A stretch of 64,000 nt of DNA from Limiplasma sp031556335 (GTDB lineage: Bacteria; Bacillota; Clostridia; Christensenellales; Aristaeellaceae): contig JAVBTE010000032.1 of assembly GCA_031556335.1 (NCBI GenBank), positions 1 to 64,000 on the forward strand, given 5' to 3'. This document shows positions 39,939-47,140 of this stretch, piece by piece (the first letter of the stretch is position 1; every line of letters starts with the position of its first letter). The notes beneath the pieces were generated by a model. That model made no database searches. It was not told the origin of the DNA and saw only the letters and a program-made list of their open reading frames with translations. A program made the translations under genes and the position numbers.

Positions 39939-40817
39939 ATGGAAAAGAAGAAATGGGCGGGCTGGATCGTGCTGGTGACGCTGGTGCTGGTGGCGGCGGT
40001 GGCGTTGGCGGTGACCAACGCGGTGACGGAGCAGCGGGTCGCCGACCAGAACCTGGCCGGGGCCCAGGAAGGCCTGAAAAAAATCTTTCCCGATGCGGAG
40101 GAAGGCGCGAAGGGCTTTGAGCCGATTCCTCTGGAAGAAGGCAGCGGGCTGGACTTTGCCTATATTGTGAAAAAAGGGCCCGATGTGATCGGGTATGCGG
40201 GCAAGACCACGGCGCAGGGCTATGGAGGGCCTGTGGAGGTGACCGTTGGCATTGCGCCGGAAGGCCCGCTGAAAGGCATTTATGTGGGCGGGGCCAACTT
40301 CAAGGAGACGGAAGGGCTGGGCAGCAAGGCGAAAGAAGAGCCGTTTTTGGGTCAGTTTGCGGGCAAGCAGCCGCCCATGACCTTGGGGGATAATGTGGAC
40401 GCCATTTCCGGGGCCACGGTTACCAGCCGGGCGGTGGCGGAGGGGGTCAACACCGCCTATGAAAAGCTGACGGTGCTGGTGGGCATTGTGCCCGGCCAAA
40501 GCCCGGGGGGCTCTGCGCAGCCCGCGGCCAACGGGCGCGCCGTGAACGCCAGCGTGATTGGCTATGGCGGGCCGGTGCTGGTACAGCTGACCCTGGACGA
40601 TAGCGGCGTGATTACGGCCATCGCCGTAGGCGGAGCACGGTTTGCGGAAACCGACGGCGTGGGCAGCAAGGTGAAGGAAGCCGCGTTTACCCAGCAGTTT
40701 GTGGGCAAAAAGCCCCCGCTTTCCATGGGGGACGTGGACGCGGTGTCCGGCGCGACGGTTTCCAGCCAGGCTGTGGTGGACGCGGTAAACGCGGCCTATG
40801 GGTTTTTGAATGAGTAA
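39939..40817 (+). CDS. Membrane-anchored protein with two FMN-binding domains
   Basis: 292 residues. One N-terminal membrane helix (WAGWIVLVTLVLVAAVALAV) is followed by two FMN-bind domains outside (about 75-180 and 200-290). Each carries an ApbE target motif: DAISGATVTS (Thr160) and DAVSGATVSS (Thr273). It resembles RnfG/NqrC flavin carriers, but no other Rnf or Nqr subunit is nearby. It probably relays electrons at the outer membrane face using two covalent FMN groups. It lies 90 nt after apbE, with a hairpin covering its ribosome binding site. Confidence 0.9.
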   Translation: MEKKKWAGWIVLVTLVLVAAVALAVTNAVTEQRVADQNLAGAQEGLKKIFPDAEEGAKGFEPIPLEEGSGLDFAYIVKKGPDVIGYAGKTTAQGYGGPVEVTVGIAPEGPLKGIYVGGANFKETEGLGSKAKEEPFLGQFAGKQPPMTLGDNVDAISGATVTSRAVAEGVNTAYEKLTVLVGIVPGQSPGGSAQPAANGRAVNASVIGYGGPVLVQLTLDDSGVITAIAVGGARFAETDGVGSKVKEAAFTQQFVGKKPPLSMGDVDAVSGATVSSQAVVDAVNAAYGFLNE

Positions 40818-40980
40818 GGCGGAAGGCCCCAAACCCTATGACCGAATGCGGCTGAAATTGATCCGCCTGGGGCTGCATGGGCCGAGCCGGATTCTTTTGC
40901 ACCGGGGCATTACGCCTCCGCCCCTGGCCGGGCAGAGTGACCCGGAGGCCAAACAGCAGGAGAAAGAAAAGAGCGAGTAG
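40810..40980 (+). CDS. Small basic protein, unknown (56 aa)
   Basis: An ORF read from sequence: MSKAEGPKPYDRMRLKLIRL, then GLHGPSRILLHRGITPPP and a charged Glu/Lys/Gln tail. It starts inside the end of the FMN-binding gene (8-nt overlap) and its stop lies within the terminator stem, so it fills the operon exactly. No ribosome binding site better than a weak purine stretch is seen, so translation would rely on coupling. I do not recognise the family. Confidence 0.5.
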   Translation: MSKAEGPKPYDRMRLKLIRLGLHGPSRILLHRGITPPPLAGQSDPEAKQQEKEKSE

Positions 40981-41004
40981 CCTTTCGGCCACCGCTCTTT
41001 TTTT
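40967..41004 (+). terminator. Terminator of the apbE operon
   Basis: AAAAGAGCG (40967-40975) pairs with CGCTCTTTT (40993-41001) around an inner short stem, followed by a T-run. Confidence 0.8.
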
Positions 41005-41013
41005 ACTTTTCTT

Positions 41014-41093
41014 TTTCACCGCGTGAAACGCGGTGAAAGAAGGGTTCAGGGGCGTTGCCCCTGGGCGGGGTTTTAGGGGCGGCAGCCCCTAAA
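41014..41093 (-). repeat. 3'-end hairpin element, copy G (P1-P2-P3)
   Basis: P1 is TTTCACCGCG-tgaaa-CGCGGTGAAA (41014-41038), P2 CAGGGGC-gtt-GCCCCTG (41047-41063) and P3 TTTAGGGGC-ggca-GCCCCTAAA (41072-41093). It points to the nagA stop at 41127. As at copy D, only the minus-strand gene has an element here. Confidence 0.87.
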
Positions 41094-41126
41094 CGCCCCC
41101 CGCATCGTCCTCCCCATTCGCCCCCC

Positions 41127-42239
41127 TTACACCGTCCCCACGAAGGCCCAGTCCTTGCGGAACCGGGTGAGGATGGCGGAAGAACCCTGGCGAAGCACGC
41201 CAAAGTCGCCGTTGTGAATGGAGAGGGCTGGGGTGCGGGTGGTCATGAGCGCGGCGTCTTCGGGAGCGACGCCAAAGGCGATGAGGTTTTGCAGGGCGCG
41301 GACAAGGGTAAGGGTGCTGCCGGCCAGGGTGCCGTTTTGAAGCCGGGCCGCGCCGCCACTTACAAACACATCCTGGCCGCCCAGCTGATAGGTTCCGTCG
41401 GGCATGCCGGCGGCCTCCATGGCGTCGGTGATGGCCACGGCCAGGCGGGGTCCCTTGCAGCGAACGATGAGCCGCACGATGTCCGGATGCAGGTGAATGC
41501 CGTCGCAGATGAACTCGCAGGCCAGGCGGTCGTCCACCAGGGCCGCGCCGGGCACGCCGGGGGCCCGGTGGCTGAGCGGCGACTGGGCGTTGAAGGTGTG
41601 GGTCACATGGTTGGCGCCGGCCTTGGCCGCCTGGTGCACCACCTCGGCGGTGGCGTCGGTGTGGCCCAGGCTGACGGAGATGCCGCTTTTTTGAAGGCGG
41701 GCGATGAAGTCCAGCGCGCCGGGCAGTTCCGGGGCCAGGGTCACCAGCCGCACGATTTCCTCATGGTCGCCCACGTAGTTTTTCCAGTTTTCTTCCGTGG
41801 GCGGCACAAAAAACTCTTTTCGCTGTGCGCCTGCCTTTGAGGGTTCCATGAAGGGCGCTTCCATGTGAGCGCCAAGCACCACTGCGCCTTCGGGTTCGGG
41901 CCGCTGCATCACGGCATGAATGCCCTCAAGGGCGGCGCGGGTATCCGCAGGGCTGGCGCTCATGGTGGTGGGGCAAAAGGCCGCCACGCCAAACTTGCGC
42001 AGTTCCCGGCTCATGTGCCGAACAGCCTCTTCGCCGTTCATGGTGTCCTTGCCCTTGAAGGCGTGGATGTGCACATCCACAAAGCCGGGCAGAAGGAAGT
42101 CTCCCTGAAAATCCAAAGTTTCTTCCCGCGGGGCGGAGAGGTCCGGCCCGATGGCGGCGATCTGTCCGCCTTTGAGAAGCACTTGGGTGTGCGGCACGAA
42201 GGTCTCGTTCATAAAGGCGTTGGCGTTGGTAATGAGCAT
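41127..42239 (-). CDS. nagA: N-acetylglucosamine-6-phosphate deacetylase
   Basis: A 370-residue amidohydrolase that turns GlcNAc-6-phosphate into glucosamine-6-phosphate and acetate. The barrel motifs are FVDVHIHAFKGKDTMN (first metal histidines), GAHMEAPFM, SLGHTDATAE, THTFNAQSPLSHR and AVAITDAMEAAGMPDG (catalytic Asp). AAAGGAAG lies before the ATG at 42239. It follows potD after 75 nt containing a strong hairpin, so it may be only partly co-transcribed. No nagB or PTS gene is nearby. Confidence 0.94.
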   Translation of the reverse strand: MLITNANAFMNETFVPHTQVLLKGGQIAAIGPDLSAPREETLDFQGDFLLPGFVDVHIHAFKGKDTMNGEEAVRHMSRELRKFGVAAFCPTTMSASPADTRAALEGIHAVMQRPEPEGAVVLGAHMEAPFMEPSKAGAQRKEFFVPPTEENWKNYVGDHEEIVRLVTLAPELPGALDFIARLQKSGISVSLGHTDATAEVVHQAAKAGANHVTHTFNAQSPLSHRAPGVPGAALVDDRLACEFICDGIHLHPDIVRLIVRCKGPRLAVAITDAMEAAGMPDGTYQLGGQDVFVSGGAARLQNGTLAGSTLTLVRALQNLIAFGVAPEDAALMTTRTPALSIHNGDFGVLRQGSSAILTRFRKDWAFVGTV

Positions 42240-42275
42240 GGGGATTCTTCCTTTCCTGCGCTTTTTAAAATGGGT

Positions 42276-42305
42276 CCGGGCGCGGCGCATAAGCGACGCG
42301 CCCGG
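42276..42305 (-). terminator. Hairpin between potD and nagA, possible attenuator
   Basis: CCGGGCGCG...CGCGCCCGG is a perfect 9-bp stem. On the minus strand it is followed by ACCCATTTTAAAAAG, a poor T-run, so termination may be partial. Confidence 0.5.
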
Positions 42306-42314
42306 CAAGAACCG

Positions 42315-43364
42315 TTACTGAAGTTTGAAAGCCGTGTAAAGCTCTTGGATGTCGGTTTCGGTGGCCCCTACGTCCTGGATGAACTCGGCGTTTTGGAGCA
42401 GGTCGGCGGGGATAAAGACCACGGGGTTGGCCAGGTATTCCGGAGACAGGAAAGCCTCCGCCGCCTGGTTCACACACAGATAGCCCTGCTTTTCAGCGTT
42501 GTGGGCCGCCACTTCGGGGCGCATGAGGTAGTCCAGGAACAGGTGGGCGTTATCGATGTTTTCCGCCTTGGAGGGGATGGCCAGACCGTCGATGCCAAAG
42601 CCCAGGCCTTCCTTGGGATAGACCACCTTCATGTCCGGGCGCTGGCCGAGAACCACGCAGGCCTGGGAAGTGAACACATAGCCCACGGCGGCTTCGCCGC
42701 TGACCAGGGCCGCGTCCGGCGCGTTGTAGTCAAAGGCGCGGATGTTGGGGAACAGGGGCATCAGCTTTTCCTTGGCCGCGGCCAGCACGGCGGGGTCCGT
42801 TTCGTTGAAGCTTTTGCCCAGGGTTTTCAGGGTGATGCCCACCACGTTGCGGGCGTCGTCCATGATGACGACGCTGTCCTTGAGGGCGGGGTTCCACAGA
42901 TCCTCGTAGCCGGTGATTTCAAAATCCACCTTGGCGGGATCGTAGACGATGACAGGGGTGCCGGCCATGTAGGGCACAACGTATTCGCTGTCCGGATCGA
43001 AATACTGACCGATGAAGCTTGCGCCCAGGTTGCCAAAGTTTGGAAGCTTTGCTTTGTCCAGCTTTTGGATGAGGCCTTCCTTGCGGAGGATGCTGAGGGC
43101 ATAGTCGCTGCCCAGCACCAGGTCGTATCCGCCGCCGCCGCCCTGGGTCAGCTTGTTGATCATGTCGTCGTTGGTTTCCATGGGGGAGTAGACCACGTCG
43201 ACGCCGGTTTCCTGCTCGAAGGCAGCGATGGTTTCGTCGTCGATGTAGGTTTCCCAGGTGAGCAGGTTGAGCACCTGGGGGGCCTGGGCGGCCTCGGCCA
43301 GGGCCGCGCAGGAGGTGGTTACCAGGAGGAGCGCCAATACCAGGGAAATGAGCTTTTTGTTCAT
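42315..43364 (-). CDS. potD: Polyamine-type ABC transporter substrate-binding protein
   Basis: A 349-residue secreted or anchored binding protein of the spermidine/putrescine class. The signal KKLISLVLALLLVTTSCAALA is followed by LNLLTWETYIDDETIAAFEQETGVDVVYSPMETNDDM, typical of PotD. Further typical blocks are YDLVLGSDYALSILRKEGLI and AVGYVFTSQACVV. Cleavage may occur after ALA, or at Cys19 if lipidated, although the lipobox (TTSC) is poor. AAAGGAG precedes the ATG at 43364. A hairpin separates it from potC. The exact polyamine is not predictable. Confidence 0.92.
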   Translation of the reverse strand: MNKKLISLVLALLLVTTSCAALAEAAQAPQVLNLLTWETYIDDETIAAFEQETGVDVVYSPMETNDDMINKLTQGGGGGYDLVLGSDYALSILRKEGLIQKLDKAKLPNFGNLGASFIGQYFDPDSEYVVPYMAGTPVIVYDPAKVDFEITGYEDLWNPALKDSVVIMDDARNVVGITLKTLGKSFNETDPAVLAAAKEKLMPLFPNIRAFDYNAPDAALVSGEAAVGYVFTSQACVVLGQRPDMKVVYPKEGLGFGIDGLAIPSKAENIDNAHLFLDYLMRPEVAAHNAEKQGYLCVNQAAEAFLSPEYLANPVVFIPADLLQNAEFIQDVGATETDIQELYTAFKLQ

Positions 43365-43423
43365 GGGAGGGTTCTCCTTTCCAATTCGTGAATCCTTTGG
43401 ACATGGTTGTGATTTTATGTCAA

Positions 43424-43443
43424 AAACGGGGAAGTTCCCGTTT
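43424..43443 (-). terminator. Hairpin between potC and potD, partial terminator
   Basis: AAACGGG...CCCGTTT, followed on the minus strand by TTTTTG, just after the potC stop. Such hairpins may adjust the amount of binding protein relative to the permeases. Confidence 0.6.
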
Positions 43444-43459
43444 GAGACCGAAGGAAGGT

Positions 43460-44293
43460 TCAGGCGGGATGGGCGCCCCGGCGCAGCCTGGCCGCCCGCA
43501 GGGAGGAAAGATACTGGCTGAACGCCACCGCCAGGAAGGCCACGCCCATCATGACCGTGCACAGCGCGTTCACCTGGGGGGACACCCCCACCCGGACGCT
43601 GGAGTAGATCTTCACCGGCAGGGTGACAGACCCAGCGCCGTTGACGAAGAAGCTGATGATGAAATCGTCCAGGGACATGGCAAAGGCCAGGAAGCCCCCG
43701 GAGATGATGGCCGGGCGCACCAGGGGCAGGGTGATGTCCCAAAGCACCCTGCCGGGGCCGGCCCCCAGGTCCCGGGCCGCGTCGAACAGGGCCGGGTCCA
43801 TGCCCGTAAGGCGGCTTTTGACGGTCAGAAAGATGTAAGGAATGCAAAAGGTGGTGTGGGAAAGCACCAGGGTCAGCTCGCCGAAGGGGAAACCCAGGGC
43901 GTAGAAGATGGCCATAAAGGCCATGGCCAGGATGATTTCCGGAATCATGATGGGCAAGGCCACCAGGGTCTCCATCCAGCCCTCGCTTTTGGAAACGGCC
44001 CCTTCCTGGGCCAGGGCCCGCTGGGACATGCCCACGGCCCCCAGGGTGCCGATGACGGCGGAGAGCAGGGTGGAGATCAGCGCCACGCGGATGCTGACCA
44101 TCAGGGCCTCCCCATAGCCCCGGGCGCCGGAAAAGAGGTCGGTATACCACTGGGTGGTAAAGCCGGTGAACGCGATGGGGTTGCGGGCGGGGTTGGCGTT
44201 GAAGGAGTAAGCCACCACGGTGATGACGGGCAGGTAGAGCACCGCAAGCACCAAAGCCAGAAACAGGAGGGAGAAAACCGAATGCTTTTTCAT
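43460..44293 (-). CDS. potC: Polyamine-type ABC transporter permease, PotC-like
   Basis: A 277-residue permease with six membrane helices, starting SVFSLLFLALVLAVLYLPVITVVAYSFN. The ATPase-coupling EAA loop is present as EAARDLGAGPGRVLWDITLPLVRPAI (in DAARDLGAGP form). The MetI-like fold and position next to PotB identify it as the second permease subunit. The gap from potB is 13 nt. Confidence 0.93.
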   Translation of the reverse strand: MKKHSVFSLLFLALVLAVLYLPVITVVAYSFNANPARNPIAFTGFTTQWYTDLFSGARGYGEALMVSIRVALISTLLSAVIGTLGAVGMSQRALAQEGAVSKSEGWMETLVALPIMIPEIILAMAFMAIFYALGFPFGELTLVLSHTTFCIPYIFLTVKSRLTGMDPALFDAARDLGAGPGRVLWDITLPLVRPAIISGGFLAFAMSLDDFIISFFVNGAGSVTLPVKIYSSVRVGVSPQVNALCTVMMGVAFLAVAFSQYLSSLRAARLRRGAHPA

Positions 44294-44306
44294 GGCGTTC
44301 TCCTTT

Positions 44307-45164
44307 CTAAAACATGCTCATGTCGTTGGTGCCGCCAAGCTTGCGATAGACGGCGATCACCGCGGCGGTTACGGCCAGCAGTAGCACGCTGAGGGCCGCC
44401 GCCAGGGGCAGGTCCCGGCTGGAGATAAGCTTTTGAATGAGCCCGCCCGCCAGCACGCTTTTGCCGCCCCCCAGTAGATCGCTGAGGAAGAACAGCCCCA
44501 TGGAGGGGATGAACACCAGCACGCAGCCCGCGAGCAGCCCCGCCAGGGTCAGGGGCACGGTGACGGTGAAAAACGCCCTCAGCGGGGTGGCCCCCAGGTC
44601 CCGGGCGGCCTCCACCACGGAAAAGTCCAGCTTTTCCACGGCGGTAAAGGTGGGCAAAATCATGAAGGGGATGAGGGCGTACACCATACCCAGCAGTACC
44701 GCGCCATCGGTGTTGAGCAGCTTGAGGGGCGCGGAGGGAAGCCCCAGGGCCATGAGCGCGTTGTTGATGGGCCCCCCCGCAATGAGCAGGATGCGCCAGC
44801 CGTAGATGCGGATGAGCGCGTTGGTCCAAAAGGGCACGATCACCAGCAGCATTACCACGGACCGGGCCACGGGGCCCAAGCGGGCCATGAAATAGCCGAA
44901 GGGATAGCCCACCAGGATGCAAAGGAAAGTGGTGACGACAGCCAGCCGCAGGCTGTTTGCAAGCACCCGCAGGTATTGGGGGTCCAGTAGCCGGGCATAG
45001 TTGCTGAGCGTCACCTGCCCCGTCACGCCGATGTTCTCGCCCCGGGTGAGGAAGCTGAGGCCGATGACATACAAAAGCGCCACAAACACGAAGGCGATGG
45101 CCCACAGATACATGGGCAGCCGCAAAAGCCGGGAAAAGGTCAAATCGCGCTTTTGGCTGTCCAT
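44307..45164 (-). CDS. potB: Polyamine-type ABC transporter permease, PotB-like
   Basis: A 285-residue MetI-like permease with six helices (LWAIAFVFVALLYVIGLSFLT at the start) and the coupling loop EAARDLGATPLRAFFTVTVPL. It forms the membrane channel with PotC. Its ATG at 45164 shares one base with the potA stop (TGATG), so translation is coupled. Confidence 0.93.
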   Translation of the reverse strand: MDSQKRDLTFSRLLRLPMYLWAIAFVFVALLYVIGLSFLTRGENIGVTGQVTLSNYARLLDPQYLRVLANSLRLAVVTTFLCILVGYPFGYFMARLGPVARSVVMLLVIVPFWTNALIRIYGWRILLIAGGPINNALMALGLPSAPLKLLNTDGAVLLGMVYALIPFMILPTFTAVEKLDFSVVEAARDLGATPLRAFFTVTVPLTLAGLLAGCVLVFIPSMGLFFLSDLLGGGKSVLAGGLIQKLISSRDLPLAAALSVLLLAVTAAVIAVYRKLGGTNDMSMF

Positions 45165-46294
45165 CAGCGGTCACCTTCTTTGGCGGAGGGCATGGGCACC
45201 AGCGGGGCGTGCCGCACGTCCCAGCCGATGTGCACAGCCTCGCCGATACGGTATGTGTCCAGTTCGGCGGCCTGTGAAACCGCCGTCAGGGTCAGTGTGG
45301 GAGAAAGCTGGATGCGGGTATGCTGCACGCCGCCCGCGTATTCCTTGGAGCGGATGGTTCCGGAGAGGGACATACCACACACGGGTTGTTGATCGTAAAA
45401 CACCCGCTGGGGACGCAGGCACAGGGCCACCGGGTCGCCCGTTTTCAGGGGAAAGCGGCCGCCTGAAAAGGCGGGCAGCAAAGCGCCGTCCACGTTCAAG
45501 GTCAGGTGGGTTTCATCCTGAACGGCCTCCACCGTGCCGGTGAGCAGGTTGCTTTGGCCAATAAAACCTGCGCAAAACAGGGTGGCCGGATGCTCGTACA
45601 CATCCTCCGGGGTGCCGATTTGCTCGATTTTTCCATCCCGCATGATGACGATGCGGGTGGACATGTTCAAGGCCTCTTCCTGGTCGTGGGTGATGTAGAT
45701 GAAGGTGATGCCCAGCTGCTGTTGCAGCTTTTTCAATTCGCTCTGCATATCCTGGCGCAGTTTCAGGTCCAGCGCGCCCAGGGGTTCGTCCAGCAGCAAA
45801 ATTTTGGGCCGCAGCACCAGGGCCCGGGCAATGGCCACCCGCTGCCGCTGGCCGCCGGAAAGCTGCTGGGGCATGCGGCGCTCGTAGCCGGGAAGCTGCA
45901 CCAACTCCAACGCCTCGCAGACCCGCCGCTTTTGCTCCGCCTTTGGCACCTTTTGCACTTTCAGCCCATAGGCGATGTTTTGGAACACGTTCATATGCGG
46001 AAACAGGGCGTAATTTTGGAACACAGTGTTCACGCCCCGTTTTTCCGGGGGCAGGCCCGTTACGTCCTGGTCCTCCAAAAACACCCGGCCCCCGCTGGGG
46101 CGTTCCAGCCCCGCGATGATCCGAAGGGTGGTGGTTTTGCCGCAGCCGGAAGGGCCCAGCAGGGTCAAAAATTCGCCGGGGTACACATCCAGATCCATGC
46201 CATGGAGCACTTCGCCCTGTCCATAATCCTTTTTCAGCCCGGAAAGGCGCAAGATCGGCTGGCTTTCCGGGGCCGTTCCATTCGTCGTCGTCAT
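45164..46294 (-). CDS. potA: Polyamine-type ABC transporter ATPase
   Basis: A 376-residue ATPase. Walker A is GPSGCGKTT, the signature LSGGQRQR and Walker B ILLLDEPLGALD. The C-terminal TOBE-type regulatory domain starts near residue 240 (GFIGQSNLLTGTV). It powers import through PotBC. Its start overlaps the upstream arsR stop by ATGA, tying the transporter to that repressor. Confidence 0.94.
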   Translation of the reverse strand: MTTTNGTAPESQPILRLSGLKKDYGQGEVLHGMDLDVYPGEFLTLLGPSGCGKTTTLRIIAGLERPSGGRVFLEDQDVTGLPPEKRGVNTVFQNYALFPHMNVFQNIAYGLKVQKVPKAEQKRRVCEALELVQLPGYERRMPQQLSGGQRQRVAIARALVLRPKILLLDEPLGALDLKLRQDMQSELKKLQQQLGITFIYITHDQEEALNMSTRIVIMRDGKIEQIGTPEDVYEHPATLFCAGFIGQSNLLTGTVEAVQDETHLTLNVDGALLPAFSGGRFPLKTGDPVALCLRPQRVFYDQQPVCGMSLSGTIRSKEYAGGVQHTRIQLSPTLTLTAVSQAAELDTYRIGEAVHIGWDVRHAPLVPMPSAKEGDR

Positions 46295-46650
46295 GCCTGG
46301 ACTCCTTCATTGGTCAATTGGTTTTCCTTTTGTTTTTGCCGCTCCACCTCGCACAGCACCTTCAGAAGGGCCTGCACGCTGGGCCAAACGGCGGGGTTTG
46401 CGGAGTAGATCATCAGGCAGCCCTCCCGGCGGGCAAGCACCAGCCGCGTATCCACCAGCAGCCGCATGTGGTAGCTGATGGTGGGCTGGGTACAGCGGAA
46501 CGCTTTGTTGATTTCGCAGGCGCTCATCTCCTGGTGGGACAGCATGGAGAGGATATGCAGACGGGTTTCGTCGCAGAGCGCTTTGAGAATCGGAATGGAA
46601 GCTTTGAAACAGTCCAAGGGCGTTCCTCCTGCCGGTTGATGCATCGACAT
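46291..46650 (-). CDS. ArsR-family repressor heading the pot operon
   Basis: A 119-residue winged-helix protein. The recognition part reads LKALCDETRLHILSMLSHQEMSACEINKAFRCTQPTISYHMRLLVDTRLVLARREG. It holds five cysteines, but the classical metal motif ELCVCDL appears as EMSACEI, so a metal ligand is not assured. Two starts are possible, 46650 and 46644, and neither has a clear Shine-Dalgarno. The mRNA leader is very short. It is the first gene of arsR-potABCD and likely represses the operon. Confidence 0.9.
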   Translation of the reverse strand: MSMHQPAGGTPLDCFKASIPILKALCDETRLHILSMLSHQEMSACEINKAFRCTQPTISYHMRLLVDTRLVLARREGCLMIYSANPAVWPSVQALLKVLCEVERQKQKENQLTNEGVQA

Positions 46651-46666
46651 AGAAGAATTTCTATGT
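46647..46666 (-). promoter_or_regulatory. Palindromic operator at the arsR-pot start site
   Basis: ACATAGAA-gaat-TTCTATGT, perfect 8-bp arms, lies on the predicted transcription start and overlaps the first arsR codon. It is a likely ArsR binding site. Confidence 0.7.
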
Positions 46667-46673
46667 TGTGGAC

Positions 46674-46702
46674 ATTGTAATGCAAAGATAGAGAGTTGTC
46701 AA
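46674..46702 (-). promoter_or_regulatory. Sigma-A promoter of arsR-potABCD
   Basis: On the minus strand TTGACA (46702-46697), a 17-nt spacer and TACAAT (46679-46674). Confidence 0.82.
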
Positions 46703-46734
46703 TATCGCTTAGGGAGAAAAAGAAACCAAAACAA

Positions 46735-46769
46735 GCGCCCCGCCGGGCCATAGAGGGCCTGCGGGGCGC
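46735..46769 (-). terminator. Terminator of the nadD-rsfS operon
   Basis: A 15-bp GC-rich stem (GCGCCCCGC...GCGGGGCGC) with an ATAGA loop, followed on the minus strand by TTGTTTTGGTTTC. Confidence 0.75.
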
Positions 46770-46783
46770 GCTCAATGAATTTG

Positions 46784-47140
46784 TTACACCTCTTCCTGCT
46801 CAAAGGGCAGGGGAATCCGGTTCATGTCGTGCTCCCACAGCTTATCCAGCCGGTAAAAGTCCCGCTCCTCGGCGTGGAACACGTGCACCAGAACAGAGCT
46901 GTAATCCAGCACCACCCAGCGCCCGTCCTGGTGCCCTTCCTTGCGAAGGGGCTGGACGCCAAGCTCTGACAGGCGGTCTTCCACTTCCTCGGCCAGGGTT
47001 TTGACCTGAATGGCGCTGCGGCCGCTGGCGATGACCATGCAGTCGGTAATCACGGTGAGGGAGGAAACGTCCAGGGCCACGATGTTTTGGGCCTTTTTGT
47101 CATAGAGGATGGTGGCGATCCGGGTGACGAGTTCATTCAT
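46784..47140 (-). CDS. rsfS: Ribosome silencing factor
   Basis: A 118-residue RsfS/Iojap protein that binds L14 and blocks joining of ribosomal subunits under starvation. Family blocks are KAQNIVALDVSSLTVITDCMVIASG, QVKTLAEEVEDRL, EGHQDGRWVVLDYSSVLVHVFH and RDFYRLDKLW. Its start overlaps the nadD-yqeK gene by 8 nt, the usual nadD-yqeK-rsfS gene order. Confidence 0.96.
   Translation of the reverse strand: MNELVTRIATILYDKKAQNIVALDVSSLTVITDCMVIASGRSAIQVKTLAEEVEDRLSELGVQPLRKEGHQDGRWVVLDYSSVLVHVFHAEERDFYRLDKLWEHDMNRIPLPFEQEEV

Noticed and set aside
2405..41093. CRISPR array or insertion-sequence remnants as the source of the repeated palindromes
   Set aside because: The units are self-complementary hairpins with varying stems, not identical direct repeats with spacers, and no transposase, terminal repeats or cas gene is present in the window.
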